A DNA stretch of 53,986 nt from an uncultured Lactobacillus sp. (GTDB taxonomy: Bacteria; Bacillota; Bacilli; Lactobacillales; Lactobacillaceae). The stretch is taken from the NCBI GenBank assembly GCA_905204935.1, contig CAJLBJ010000012.1, positions 1-53,986 on the forward strand. The letters run 5' to 3'. Within the stretch, counting starts at the first letter, position 1. Each line of letters opens with the position of its first letter. The translations under genes and the position numbers were made by a program. Below the pieces are notes generated by a model. That model searched no databases and was not told the DNA's origin. It worked only from the letters and a program-made list of their open reading frames with translations. Below, piece by piece: positions 18,850 through 27,742 of the stretch.

Positions 18850-21051
18850 TTACTTACTTTTTTGCTCAATTGTAAATTTAGAATTTGCCCTTTTTTTGTA
18901 TCCTGCTGCTTTACCATTTTGTGTTCTTTTTTCTTGCTTGCTTTCTTCGGTATCATCTTCTTTAGGTAACAAAATTTTATGTGAAGCGTTGATGCGCCCT
19001 TGTGAATCAATTTCAGTTACCTTAACTTCTAAAACATCACCAAGTTTAACTACATCTTCAACTTTTTCTACACGTTTAGCAGCTAATTGCGAAATATGAA
19101 CCAAGGCTTCTGTTCCTTTGAAAAGTTCAACAAATGCTCCAAATTTTTCAATTCTTGTTACCTTAGCTTGATAAATATCTCCAACTTTAGCTTCACGTGT
19201 CAATTCTTCGATGATTTCTTTAGCACGTGTAATCATCGCTTGATCATTAGATGCAATTTGGACTAAACCTTCCTCATCAATATCAATCTTTACACCAGTT
19301 TCATCAATAATTTTATTGATTGTATCGCCACCTTTACCGATAACAATCTTAATTTGATCTTTTTTAATTTGTAACGATTCAATCTTTGGTGCATATTCAG
19401 AAAGTTGCGCTCTTGGTTGAGCAATTGTGTTTTCAATTACATCTAAGATTTGGAAACGTGCTTTTTTAGCCTGAGCCAAAGCTTGCGCAAGGATTTCTCT
19501 GGTTACACCATCAACTTTAATATCCATCTGTAAAGCTGTAATACCTTTTCTTGTTCCAGCTACCTTAAAGTCCATATCGCCTAAATGATCTTCAATTCCT
19601 TGAATATCTGTCAAGATAGTATAGTCTTGTCCTTCTTTAACCAAGCCCATTGCAATTCCAGCAACAGGCGCTTTAATCGGAACACCACCTGCCATCAAAG
19701 CTAATGTTCCTGCACAAATACTTGCTTGTGAAGACGAACCATTTGATTCCAAAACTTCAGCTACTAATCTAATTGTATATGGGAATTGTTCTTCACTTGG
19801 AATCACTGCCTTTAAGGCTCTTTCGCCCAAAGCCCCATGTCCAATTTCACGTCTACCAGGTGCACCTGAACGACCAGTTTCACCTACACTAAATTGTGGG
19901 AAATTGTATTGATGCATGAAATGCTTGGTTTCTTCTTTGCCTAGGCCATCTATTGTCTGTCCTTCACCTAAGGTAGCTAACGTTAAAACAGATAACACCT
20001 GTGTTTGTCCACGTGTAAATAACCCCGATCCATGGACACGTGGTAAGAAATCAATCTGTGCGTCTAAAGGCCGAATTTCATCAATTTTACGTCCATCTGG
20101 TCTAATATCTTCTTTAGTAATTAAAGTTCTTACAGTTTGCTTTTCTAAATCATCAATTAATTGAACAACCTCAGCCATTTTTTCATCATAATCTTCTGCT
20201 TGAGCAAATTTTTCCTCATAAAAAGCCACTAAATCAGCCTTGGCTTGTTCAATATTTGCATCACGTTGTAACTTATCAAAAGTCGTTATTGCTTCACGTA
20301 AAGCTTGATAACCTTTATCATAAATTTCTGCTTGTAATTCTTCATTTTGTGGTAAAACATCGTATGACATCTTAGCTTTACCTATCTGAGCAATAATTTT
20401 TTCTTCAAACGCACAAATTCGTTTGATTTCTTCATGCGCAAACATCAAACCATCTAAAATTTCATCTTCGCTAACTTCTTTTGCCCCTGACTCTACCATG
20501 TTGATATTTTCTTTAGTTCCGGCAACCGTCAAATCCATATCACTAAGTTCTTCTTGTTGCGGTGTAGGATTAATAATTAATTTCCCATCTACTCGGCCAA
20601 CCTTAACAGCCGCCACAGGTCCACAAAACGGAATATCTGAAATACACAAAGCAATAGATGAAGCTAATAAAGCTGTCATTTCTGGTGAGCAATCTGGCTC
20701 AATACTTAAAACGGTGTTAGTAATCTGAACTTCGTTGCGATAACCTTCAGGAAATAGTGGCCTAATTGGACGATCAATCAAACGTGCTGTCAATGTTGCA
20801 TGTTCACTTGGTTTAGCTTCACGCTTAATAAAACCACCAGGCATCTTACCAGCAGCATACATTTTTTCATTGTAATTAATCGTTAACGGGAAAAAATCCC
20901 CTTCACCGGCTTCCTTTTTCCCAACCGCAGCAGCTAACACCGTTGTTTCACCATATCGTAAAAGTGCTGCCCCGTTAGATTGCTTTGCAACTTCACCAAT
21001 TTCAACTCGTAATGTTCTTCCTGAAATATCCAATTTAAACACATTTTTCAT
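18850..21051 (-). CDS. pnp: Polyribonucleotide nucleotidyltransferase (PNPase)
   Basis: 3'-to-5' phosphorolytic exoribonuclease. The protein is 733 residues with two RNase PH-like domains, a KH domain ([18 protein letters not shown], about 560-577) and an S1 domain ([20 protein letters not shown]), followed by a basic tail. The ATG at 21,051 is eight bases after GGAGG; the in-frame GTG upstream is part of that ribosome site and is rejected. It follows rpsO, a conserved neighbour, with a terminator between them. No terminator is visible after it. Coding continues almost to the asd promoter region. Confidence 0.97.
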   Translation of the reverse strand: MKNVFKLDISGRTLRVEIGEVAKQSNGAALLRYGETTVLAAAVGKKEAGEGDFFPLTINYNEKMYAAGKMPGGFIKREAKPSEHATLTARLIDRPIRPLFPEGYRNEVQITNTVLSIEPDCSPEMTALLASSIALCISDIPFCGPVAAVKVGRVDGKLIINPTPQQEELSDMDLTVAGTKENINMVESGAKEVSEDEILDGLMFAHEEIKRICAFEEKIIAQIGKAKMSYDVLPQNEELQAEIYDKGYQALREAITTFDKLQRDANIEQAKADLVAFYEEKFAQAEDYDEKMAEVVQLIDDLEKQTVRTLITKEDIRPDGRKIDEIRPLDAQIDFLPRVHGSGLFTRGQTQVLSVLTLATLGEGQTIDGLGKEETKHFMHQYNFPQFSVGETGRSGAPGRREIGHGALGERALKAVIPSEEQFPYTIRLVAEVLESNGSSSQASICAGTLALMAGGVPIKAPVAGIAMGLVKEGQDYTILTDIQGIEDHLGDMDFKVAGTRKGITALQMDIKVDGVTREILAQALAQAKKARFQILDVIENTIAQPRAQLSEYAPKIESLQIKKDQIKIVIGKGGDTINKIIDETGVKIDIDEEGLVQIASNDQAMITRAKEIIEELTREAKVGDIYQAKVTRIEKFGAFVELFKGTEALVHISQLAAKRVEKVEDVVKLGDVLEVKVTEIDSQGRINASHKILLPKEDDTEESKQEKRTQNGKAAGYKKRANSKFTIEQKSK

Positions 21052-21152
21052 CAGTACTACCTCCACCGAATCTTAACTTCTTTACAATTTTGCTACTTAA
21101 TAATAAGTATACACCTTTTTTACTGAAAAAACGGTTACAATTTTCAAATATT

Positions 21153-21180
21153 AAAAAAGCAAGGCCAAATAGCCTTGCTT
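21153..21180 (-). terminator. Terminator of rpsO
   Basis: A 9-bp stem (AAGCAAGGC with GCCTTGCTT), six-base loop and a U-run on the minus strand lie ten bases past the rpsO stop. Some readthrough to pnp is likely, as in other bacteria. Confidence 0.88.
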
Positions 21181-21189
21181 GAAATAAAA

Positions 21190-21459
21190 TTAACGACGTA
21201 AGCCTAAGCTCTTGATTAATTCACGATAACGTTGAACATCTGTCTTACGCAAGTATGCTAACAAGTTACGACGATGACCGATTTTTTTCATCAAACCGCG
21301 TCTTGAAGCGAAGTCTTTCTTGTGTGTACGAATATGTTCGTTAAGTTCGTTGATGTCAGCTGTTAAAACTGCGATTTGAACTTCTGCAGAACCTGTGTCG
21401 CCTTCATGACGAGCATACTTCTTCATGATTTCGTTTTTCTTTTCGTTTGAAATAGCCAT
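21190..21459 (-). CDS. rpsO: 30S ribosomal protein S15
   Basis: Binds the 16S rRNA central domain early in 30S assembly. The protein is 89 residues, the standard length. The family signature [13 protein letters not shown] lies near residue 65 and the conserved [13 protein letters not shown] is at about 18-30. The ATG at 21,459 follows AAAGGTGG; the longer frame starts without support. A structured leader of about 95 bases precedes it, a known site of S15 autoregulation in several bacterial groups. Confidence 0.98.
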   Translation of the reverse strand: MAISNEKKNEIMKKYARHEGDTGSAEVQIAVLTADINELNEHIRTHKKDFASRRGLMKKIGHRRNLLAYLRKTDVQRYRELIKSLGLRR

Positions 21460-21477
21460 TGTATTTCCACCTTTCAT

Positions 21478-21555
21478 ATAAATGTTGCCTCAAACCGAGT
21501 AAGTCGTCGGTGTTGTCGTCAAACTAAGTTAGAGGTCTAGTACGCTAATACGTAC
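21478..21555 (-). ncRNA. Structured 5' leader of rpsO, candidate S15-binding RNA
   Basis: From the predicted transcription start the minus-strand leader begins GGGGTACG and carries two hairpins. One is GTACG/CGTAC (21,540-21,544 with 21,551-21,555) and the other is ACCGA/TCGGT (21,494-21,498 with 21,507-21,511), near a repeated GTCGT. S15 represses its own mRNA through leader structures that differ among phyla; whether this is one of the known classes needs a covariance search. Confidence 0.4.
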
Positions 21556-21561
21556 CCCTAT

Positions 21562-21590
21562 AATTTACTAGAAATTGGCTTAAAAAGCAA
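21562..21590 (-). promoter_or_regulatory. Sigma-A promoter of rpsO
   Basis: On the minus strand TTGCTT (21,585-21,590), 17 bases, then TAAATT (21,562-21,567), about 100 bases before the start codon. Confidence 0.7.
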
Positions 21591-21651
21591 GTCTTTTTTG
21601 TATTCAAATCTATGTCAAGGAAATTTTCTTGACATTAAACGCATTTTTTTA

Positions 21652-21680
21652 TTGCATTGTTGTGCTAGCTCTTGTATAAT
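21652..21680 (+). promoter_or_regulatory. Sigma-A promoter of rpsT
   Basis: TTGCAT (21,652-21,657), a 17-base spacer and a perfect TATAAT (21,675-21,680). Confidence 0.85.
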
Positions 21681-21743
21681 GATTTATGTTGAAAAATTCA
21701 GTGATACCGAATTACGGAATCATCCAAGTTGGAGGTGAGTTTC

Positions 21744-21998
21744 ATGCCAATTATTAAATCCGCAATCGAACGTGTTAAAACAAGTGAAAAAGCAAATGCT
21801 CGCAACTCTGCTCAATTGAGCCAAATGCGTACAGCAATCAAAAAATTTGAAAAAGCTAAGACTGCTGGTGCAGATAACGTAGAAGAACTTTACAAGTTAG
21901 CAGTTTCTGCAGTTGATAAAGCTCATTCAAAAGGTTTAATCAAAGCTAACAAAGCTGCTCGTGATAAATCACGTATGGCTGCTCGTTTAGCTAAATAA
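21744..21998 (+). CDS. rpsT: 30S ribosomal protein S20
   Basis: Primary 16S rRNA-binding protein of the 30S subunit. The protein is 84 residues, beginning [20 protein letters not shown], the typical Firmicutes N-terminus, and rich in Lys and Ala throughout. ATG at 21,744 follows GGAGGTGAG; the longer frame would start inside the ribosome site region. It is monocistronic, with its own promoter and terminator, and divergent from rpsO. Confidence 0.97.
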   Translation: MPIIKSAIERVKTSEKANARNSAQLSQMRTAIKKFEKAKTAGADNVEELYKLAVSAVDKAHSKGLIKANKAARDKSRMAARLAK

Positions 21999-22003
21999 TT
22001 TTC

Positions 22004-22028
22004 AACCAGGGAATCCCTGGTTTTTTTA
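22004..22028 (+). terminator. Terminator of rpsT
   Basis: Stem AACCAGGG with CCCTGGTT and a run of seven T, six bases after the stop. Confidence 0.9.
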
Positions 22029-22035
22029 TTTCCAT

Positions 22036-22081
22036 AAAAAAGCGTATGAACTTAACTCCTTCAGTTATTCATACGCTTTTT
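22036..22081 (-). terminator. Terminator of the comE-holA operon
   Basis: A 13-bp perfect stem (AAAAGCGTATGAA with its complement at 22,069-22,081), loop of 17 bases and a U-run on the minus strand lie just past the holA stop. Confidence 0.9.
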
Positions 22082-22087
22082 AATTAT

Positions 22088-23113
22088 TTAGTTTTGACAG
22101 TATTCAAATAAAAACATCTGAAAAATTAATTCAGGAGCTTGATTAGTTGATTTTAGCTTTTCTTCTGCCTTGATTAATCCCAAAAAAGCATTTTGTAAAT
22201 TACCAAGAGAAAATCGCATAATTGTTTTTGTAGCCAATTGAACGCGATAAGGATGAACTTTTAATAACTTGACGATATCGCCTTGCAGATATCCTTGTTG
22301 CTGTAAAATTTTAACTTGCAACAATAAGCGGAATTGACTAACTAATAAAGCATTTAACTTTAACGGCTCTTTTTTTTGTAACAAAAGATCTTTATATAGT
22401 TTAAATGCATCTGTTACCTGGTGCTTCAACACCAAATCTCCTAAAGCAAAAATGTCTTGTTCTAAAGAAATAGCCACCATCTGTTCTACAGTAGTCACAT
22501 CTATCGTTTTGTCATCTTTTTTAGCCAACATTACTTTATTAAGCTCACTCATAATAAGAGGTAAATTTGCATTTGTTCGCGCAATTAATAGATCTAAAGC
22601 CAATGGTTGAATTGTAAAGCTTATCCCTTGTAAATATTTATTTACATAGCTTTTTAGCTCGCGTTCATTTAAAGGTTCATTTTCCACTACTAACGCCGTT
22701 TTCAAAAGTGTTTTTACAACTTTTTTGCGCTTATCTAATTTTTCATAAGGAGCAAAAATAATCAAGGTTGTTGAACTTTCTGGTGCAAGTAAATAATTGT
22801 TTAACAACTCTAAATCGTGTTCTACTTTATTCTTTTTGCTTTCTCCAGTTAAAAAATAAGGATTTTCAATAAAGACTAAGCGCTTTTGTCCAAAAAAAGG
22901 AATTGAAATCGCATCATCTAAAGCTTGTGTAATCGGTGTTTCTTGCATATCATATTGACCGATATTTAACTCTTGTTCATCTTTTGGAATCATTTTGATT
23001 AATAAACGCTTGATTTGACGTGCTAAATATTGTTCTTGCCCTAAAATTAAATACACATTTGCCAAACTGCGCTTGGCTTTTAAATCAGCGATTAGTTGTT
23101 GTGCTTTGATCAT
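22088..23113 (-). CDS. holA: DNA polymerase III delta subunit
   Basis: Clamp-loader delta subunit that opens the beta clamp. The protein is 341 residues, with the AAA+-like fold beginning NVYLILGQEQYLARQIKRLL. The ATG at 23,113 follows GAGGAGCG and lies inside the last 29 bases of comEC in another frame, so the two genes overlap and are coupled. holA after comEC is a common order in Firmicutes. A longer frame start six codons upstream lacks a ribosome site. Confidence 0.94.
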   Translation of the reverse strand: MIKAQQLIADLKAKRSLANVYLILGQEQYLARQIKRLLIKMIPKDEQELNIGQYDMQETPITQALDDAISIPFFGQKRLVFIENPYFLTGESKKNKVEHDLELLNNYLLAPESSTTLIIFAPYEKLDKRKKVVKTLLKTALVVENEPLNERELKSYVNKYLQGISFTIQPLALDLLIARTNANLPLIMSELNKVMLAKKDDKTIDVTTVEQMVAISLEQDIFALGDLVLKHQVTDAFKLYKDLLLQKKEPLKLNALLVSQFRLLLQVKILQQQGYLQGDIVKLLKVHPYRVQLATKTIMRFSLGNLQNAFLGLIKAEEKLKSTNQAPELIFQMFLFEYCQN

Positions 23114-25367
23114 AAAACGCTCCTCTTGCATAGGTTTTAATACTTAATGTTGCATCTTTAGGAATTAACTTAATCATTCCCACATCGGCTGTTAGCAAAT
23201 ACGGCACATGATAAGTACTTAAAGTTTCCAAAGTTTCTTCATTTGGATGACCGTAACGATTATTTTTCCCTGCCGAAATAATTGCTAATTTAGGCGGTCC
23301 AATACCAGCTACAAACTCTGGAGCTGTAGCAGTTTTACTTCCATGATGTCCCGTTTTTAAGACATCAACTTTTAATTGTGGATATGTTGTTAAAATTTTA
23401 CGTTCATTGGCTTGATCTAAATCTCCTGTAAAAATAAAATGCACTCCATTTATATTGCGATATAAAACTAGCGAATCTTCATTTTTTCCTTCTCCGGTAG
23501 TAAATGGATGCAATAACTGATAATCATTGGCTAAATGGTCTTGATATCCTACAAAACATGGACTTACATCACTCATTTTATTTATTGACTGTTTAAGACG
23601 CACTTGAAAACTAGCTAATTTCTCCATCCCCGCAGGTACCGCAATTTTATTTATTTTAATACTTTGACTTAAACTAGCAAAATTACCTACATGATCTGTA
23701 TCTTGATGCGTTAAATACAAGACATCAATATGATCTAAACCTTTACTTAATAAATAATTCGCAATTATCGTTTGTCCTTTAGTTTGTGTTACTCTTTCTT
23801 GCCATTTTTCAGTATTAAAATTTAATTGTCCACCAGTATCAATCAAGACAACCTGCCGATTCAATGCATCTCGAATCAGCGTGCTATCACCTTGACCAAT
23901 ATCAAAATATACGACTTCACTTTCTAACGGACAGTGAATAATAATAAATGAATTTACATAGGCTAGTATCAACAAAGTTAGCTTAGTCTTAAGATGCTTT
24001 TTATTTTCACAAAGAAACGTTATTCCTAAAAAAACAAGCACAAAAAATAAACTTGGTTTACCAAAAATTAGCATTCCTTTTAATTTAGCTAAAAACGCTA
24101 GTACTGCTACTAATCCTTTTAAAAAATAATTACAAATAAATTGTATAGGCCAACAAAAAATCCCAAGCAAAACACTCGGTAAAATCAGCCATTCAAACAA
24201 AGGATTAATCAAAATAGACAATAATGTAGTCCAAATATTCCACTCAAAGGTATGCCACAACATCAAAGGAATGCTATAAGCACTCATCTTAATACCTGTT
24301 AGTACCGCATTTTTAGGACGATTAACAACTAAAATAAACGTCAATAAATAACTTAATTGTGCCCCCAAAGCAAAAATAGCTGCAGGCGTTAAAAAAAGAT
24401 TCATTATTAACACAATTGACCAAGCTTCTGTTGTATTCAAACGTAACTGTCTTAAATTAAGGCAATCACTAAAAAGCTTTAACCAAGACATAGCCAAAGA
24501 ACGTGTTAAACTTAAAGCTCCTCCGCCTAAAATTGCATATAACGGTAATATCAATAATAATACTTTATTAGTTGTTTCTTTAGTAAGATGTAACCAGCTA
24601 AAAAGTTTTTTGATACCTGCAACTAAATAAAAGACATGCATCCCTGATAGAGAAAACAAATATAATAAACCGAGTTGTGAAATATTATCGCTAATTGTTT
24701 GAAAATCATCACTTTGATACCCCAACAACAAGACTTGCCCAAACCATCCTAAAGGTTGTTTACAATGATCTAGTTTCAATAGCCAAGATTTGCGTAAATC
24801 ATGAATTCTAGCCAAAAATTTTTGGTGCCACTTAAGTACATTTAAATTATCAGTGAGCTGCAGTTGACTGATTTGAAATGAATTGACAATATTTTTGGTT
24901 AAGATAAAGCGTTGATAATCAAATTGATTTTCATTAGTTGGTCCATTAATTGCTTGTAGTTCACCATCAAATGTTAAAATTTTAGTTTTTTGATTAGCTT
25001 GCCAATATTGCTGTTGTGCCTGACTTTCTAGCGTATAATAAGCAGTTACTTCTTGTCTACCTTCAAACCACTTACCTTGTAGTTTCAATAAATTACCACT
25101 AACTTCGCAATTATCTGGATAAAGCAATAAATGTTGGCTTTTCATTTCTGTTGCTTCATTAATGGATTTTTTTGTTATATTATTTTGCCATAATGTTAAA
25201 TAACCAAATAAAATAAAACTTAATATTCCAATACTGATAACAATCTTTTTATTTTGGGTCGCTAAAATGCGTACCCAAATAATTACAAGAACTACTAATG
25301 CAAGCCATGAAAAAGATAATTTAACATAGCCCAACCCCAACAACGCGATAGCCGTAAAAAACAGCAA
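23085..25367 (-). CDS. comEC: DNA uptake channel protein ComEC/Rec2
   Basis: Polytopic membrane protein that carries transforming DNA across the membrane. The protein is 760 residues. An N-terminal hydrophobic and OB-like region, then the Competence domain (YLFSLSGMHVFYLVAGIKK and many membrane segments, about 230-480) and a C-terminal metallo-beta-lactamase domain with YFDIGQGDSTLIR, THQDTDHVG and TGHHGSKTA follow. The frame is intact, which suggests that uptake capacity is kept. The start is taken as TTG, since the frame closes just upstream at the comEB stop. The ribosome site is weak, so translation is probably coupled to comEB. Confidence 0.93.
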   Translation of the reverse strand: MLFFTAIALLGLGYVKLSFSWLALVVLVIIWVRILATQNKKIVISIGILSFILFGYLTLWQNNITKKSINEATEMKSQHLLLYPDNCEVSGNLLKLQGKWFEGRQEVTAYYTLESQAQQQYWQANQKTKILTFDGELQAINGPTNENQFDYQRFILTKNIVNSFQISQLQLTDNLNVLKWHQKFLARIHDLRKSWLLKLDHCKQPLGWFGQVLLLGYQSDDFQTISDNISQLGLLYLFSLSGMHVFYLVAGIKKLFSWLHLTKETTNKVLLLILPLYAILGGGALSLTRSLAMSWLKLFSDCLNLRQLRLNTTEAWSIVLIMNLFLTPAAIFALGAQLSYLLTFILVVNRPKNAVLTGIKMSAYSIPLMLWHTFEWNIWTTLLSILINPLFEWLILPSVLLGIFCWPIQFICNYFLKGLVAVLAFLAKLKGMLIFGKPSLFFVLVFLGITFLCENKKHLKTKLTLLILAYVNSFIIIHCPLESEVVYFDIGQGDSTLIRDALNRQVVLIDTGGQLNFNTEKWQERVTQTKGQTIIANYLLSKGLDHIDVLYLTHQDTDHVGNFASLSQSIKINKIAVPAGMEKLASFQVRLKQSINKMSDVSPCFVGYQDHLANDYQLLHPFTTGEGKNEDSLVLYRNINGVHFIFTGDLDQANERKILTTYPQLKVDVLKTGHHGSKTATAPEFVAGIGPPKLAIISAGKNNRYGHPNEETLETLSTYHVPYLLTADVGMIKLIPKDATLSIKTYARGAFYDQSTTTNR

Positions 25368-25382
25368 ATATTGACGCGTAAA

Positions 25383-25871
25383 TTACTTACCAGTCGAATT
25401 AAAAATATCGCCAGCGACTATCGCTTGTAAAAATTCTGGGTCAATCTTAACTTGTTCAACTTGAACATTTTTTAACTTTAATAACGAAATTGCATAAGGA
25501 TCATTATTGTAATTACGTAAATAATAAATCTTACTAATCCCTGCTTGTAATAACATTTTTGTACACTGTAAACATGGAAAATCTGTCACATAGATTTCTG
25601 CCCCATCTGTTGCCACTCCAAATTTAGCACACTGTAAGATAGCATTCATCTCGGCATGAATCGTTCTAACACAATGATTTTCTACGACATAACAACCTTC
25701 ATCAATACAATGCACATCTCCAGAAACAGAACCATTATAACCACCCGCAATCACACGCTTATCGCGCACTAAGATTGCACCTACTGCCAAGCGTGTACAT
25801 GTACTGCGCATTGATAATAAAACTGCTTGTGACATAAAATATTGGTCCCAAGGAACTCTTTGTTTTCCCAT
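25383..25871 (-). CDS. comEB: dCMP/CMP deaminase family protein ComEB
   Basis: Zinc deaminase, probably dCMP deaminase (dCMP to dUMP), carried in the comE operon but not needed for DNA uptake in Bacillus. The protein is 162 residues. The zinc motifs are TIHAEMNAI (His and proton-shuttling Glu) and PCLQC. The ATG at 25,871 follows GAGGTGGAAAAG; the open frame extends 20 codons further without support. It sits 68 bases after comEA and 15 bases before comEC. Confidence 0.93.
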   Translation of the reverse strand: MGKQRVPWDQYFMSQAVLLSMRSTCTRLAVGAILVRDKRVIAGGYNGSVSGDVHCIDEGCYVVENHCVRTIHAEMNAILQCAKFGVATDGAEIYVTDFPCLQCTKMLLQAGISKIYYLRNYNNDPYAISLLKLKNVQVEQVKIDPEFLQAIVAGDIFNSTGK

Positions 25872-25939
25872 CTTTTCCACCTCGTCATTACTCATAAAAT
25901 CATTTCTAGTTATGAGTATAACATAATTCATCTGTTAGA

Positions 25940-26635
25940 TTACACCGTTAATTGGCCACTAATCGCTTCAAATGTCTTATCACCAATTCCTGAAACATTT
26001 TTAATTTCATCGATTGACTTAAAACTTCCATGTTCACTACGATATTGTAAGATTAAATCGGCTTTTTTATCACCAATTCCAGTTAATTGTTCAAGTTGTT
26101 CTTTAGTTGCAGTATTAAGATTAATCTTATCAGAATCTGCTGTTGGTTCTTGAGCTGTTGCTTGTTCATTTGTAGTTGTTGCTTGCGTCGTTGCTTGTTG
26201 CAGTTGATTTTCTTGTGAGATTAATGCCGGGCTTGCAATCGTTGGTTCTTCGCCTATACTTGGAATATAAATTAACATCTGATCAAATAATTTACACGCT
26301 AAATTAACTTGTTGACAATCTGCTTGCTTGGTTACCCCACCCGCTTGTTTAATTACATCATTAACTCGCGCACTGCTAGCTAGTTTATAAACTCCAGGAT
26401 GATTGACTTGCCCTTTAATATCAACATAAACCCACTTTGTAGTTGTACTAGATGCTTGGCTATTAATTTGTGAAATACTACTTTGACTGACTGTGCTTTG
26501 CATATCTAGTTGTGTAGTTTGCTTAGGTTGCATACTAATTTTAAAAATACCAAATCCCAACAAAATAACAGCACAAACACCTATTATGATAATTTTAAAT
26601 TTATTTTCTTGGAAAAATTCTTGTAATCTTTCCAA
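25940..26635 (-). CDS. comEA: Competence protein ComEA, membrane DNA receptor
   Basis: Binds incoming double-stranded DNA at the outer face of the membrane. The protein is 231 residues: a membrane anchor at about 15-35 (IIIIGVCAVILLGFGIF), a Ser/Thr/Gln-rich spacer, an SLBB-like domain (VYVDIKGQVNHPGVYKL), a Thr/Gln-rich linker and the C-terminal double helix-hairpin-helix (INLNTATKEQLEQLTGIGDK). The start is called as TTG, eight bases after AGGAGG; the in-frame GTG upstream is part of that ribosome site. The element at 26,662-26,682 precedes it. Confidence 0.92.
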   Translation of the reverse strand: MERLQEFFQENKFKIIIIGVCAVILLGFGIFKISMQPKQTTQLDMQSTVSQSSISQINSQASSTTTKWVYVDIKGQVNHPGVYKLASSARVNDVIKQAGGVTKQADCQQVNLACKLFDQMLIYIPSIGEEPTIASPALISQENQLQQATTQATTTNEQATAQEPTADSDKINLNTATKEQLEQLTGIGDKKADLILQYRSEHGSFKSIDEIKNVSGIGDKTFEAISGQLTV

Positions 26636-26661
26636 TCTGCTCACCTCCTGTTATTTGCACC

Positions 26662-26682
26662 ATCTTTAAATACGCAAAAAAG
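26662..26682 (-). promoter_or_regulatory. Candidate competence-type promoter of the comE operon
   Basis: On the minus strand CTTTTTTG then CGTATTTAAAGAT. It matches the element at 2,801-2,822 except for one T. AATACGC (26,669-26,675, plus-strand reading) ends 33 bases from the comEA start, suitable for a -10 box of a ComX/SigH-type promoter with an upstream T-tract. The function is inferred from position and duplication. Confidence 0.55.
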
Positions 26683-26710
26683 ACTGTTCCTTTTTTCACG
26701 AACAGTCTTT
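26675..26710 (-). terminator. Terminator of the ylaN-ylbL operon
   Basis: An 11-bp perfect stem (AAAGACTGTTC with its complement at 26,700-26,710) with a U-run on the minus strand begins next to the protease stop codon. Its U-run is the T-tract of the element upstream of comEA. Confidence 0.9.
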
Positions 26711-27742
26711 CTAATCGTTATTTTCTAAATATTTCAAAGCATCTTGGATATTTCTCACCGGGACTATCTTCATGTTAGTTTTGATTTTAGATGCCGCTCT
26801 TTTAGCTTCTTGATAATTAGTTAAAGCTGCTGGATCAGCCTTTTTTTGCGCTTTAGATACAGGATTATTAGGTGCAAAAAAGACTGTTGCTCCTGCCTTA
26901 GCACTTGCTACAACTTTTTTATCAATTCCGCCAATATCACCTACATGTCCATCCTGAGCAATTGTCCCAGTCCCTGCAATTTTACGCCCTTTTGTCAAAT
27001 CTTTTTGTGCTAATTGTTCATATAATTGCAACGTTAACATCAAACCTGCAGAAGGTCCCCCAATATCTTGCATATTAGCTTCAATTTTTTTAGGAGTTTG
27101 AATCTGCACTTGTTGCATCATTGTAATTCCTAAGCCATTTTGCTTGGAGTTAATTTTTTGTAGTTTACCAGTAATTTGTAATGTCTTTTTTTGTCGCAAA
27201 ACCGTCAGTGTCACCGGTTTTGTTATGTCTTTTTGTTTCAGTGCTTGCATAAAAGCTTCTAGAGTTGGATAACTTTTACCATCTAATTTAGTAATTAAAT
27301 CTCCTGGTTGTAACTTACCTTTAAAATCAGAGTTTTTTGTTGTTGTAATAACACCTAGTCCATAAAACTTTTCTGTAACTGGTTGATGTGCCAAATTTAA
27401 TGCTACATATTGCGCCTGATTAACCGCATCTTGCATATAATATTGTTCTATAGCATCGTATTCTTTGATAGTGTTTGTCCCCAAAGATTCACTTTTTGTC
27501 TCAATATCATAAAACGGTGTAATCCATCCTTTTAATAACATAAATGGTGTGGCCTGCATCATATTAACATAAACTAACATTAATTTCCCTTTTGCTTGAC
27601 TCGTTTTACCATCAACTTTAACGTAATCTGCAACGTTTTTGGCAGCGCCTGGATATTCAACATAATACGGCAACGGACAAGCGAAAAAAGCCACCACTAA
27701 TGCTAACAAACTCAGTAAAACAACGAACTTTTTTGTCTTAAT
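26711..27742 (-). CDS. YlbL/SepM-type membrane serine protease (PDZ-Lon)
   Basis: Membrane-anchored protease with a PDZ domain (GVITTTKNSDFKGKLQPGD) and a C-terminal Lon-type catalytic domain with Ser in IGGPSAGLM and Lys in GGIDKKVVAS. Relatives include YlbL of Bacillus and the pheromone-processing SepM of streptococci. No ATG, GTG or well-placed TTG opens the frame. The only conventional start, TTG at 27,709, would cut the membrane anchor in half. ATT at 27,742, overlapping the coaD stop (ATTAA), gives MKTKKFVVLLSLLALVVAFF, a normal anchor. The 343-residue length uses that start; it is uncertain (CTG at 27,751 is another option). Confidence 0.88.
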   Translation of the reverse strand: MKTKKFVVLLSLLALVVAFFACPLPYYVEYPGAAKNVADYVKVDGKTSQAKGKLMLVYVNMMQATPFMLLKGWITPFYDIETKSESLGTNTIKEYDAIEQYYMQDAVNQAQYVALNLAHQPVTEKFYGLGVITTTKNSDFKGKLQPGDLITKLDGKSYPTLEAFMQALKQKDITKPVTLTVLRQKKTLQITGKLQKINSKQNGLGITMMQQVQIQTPKKIEANMQDIGGPSAGLMLTLQLYEQLAQKDLTKGRKIAGTGTIAQDGHVGDIGGIDKKVVASAKAGATVFFAPNNPVSKAQKKADPAALTNYQEAKRAASKIKTNMKIVPVRNIQDALKYLENND

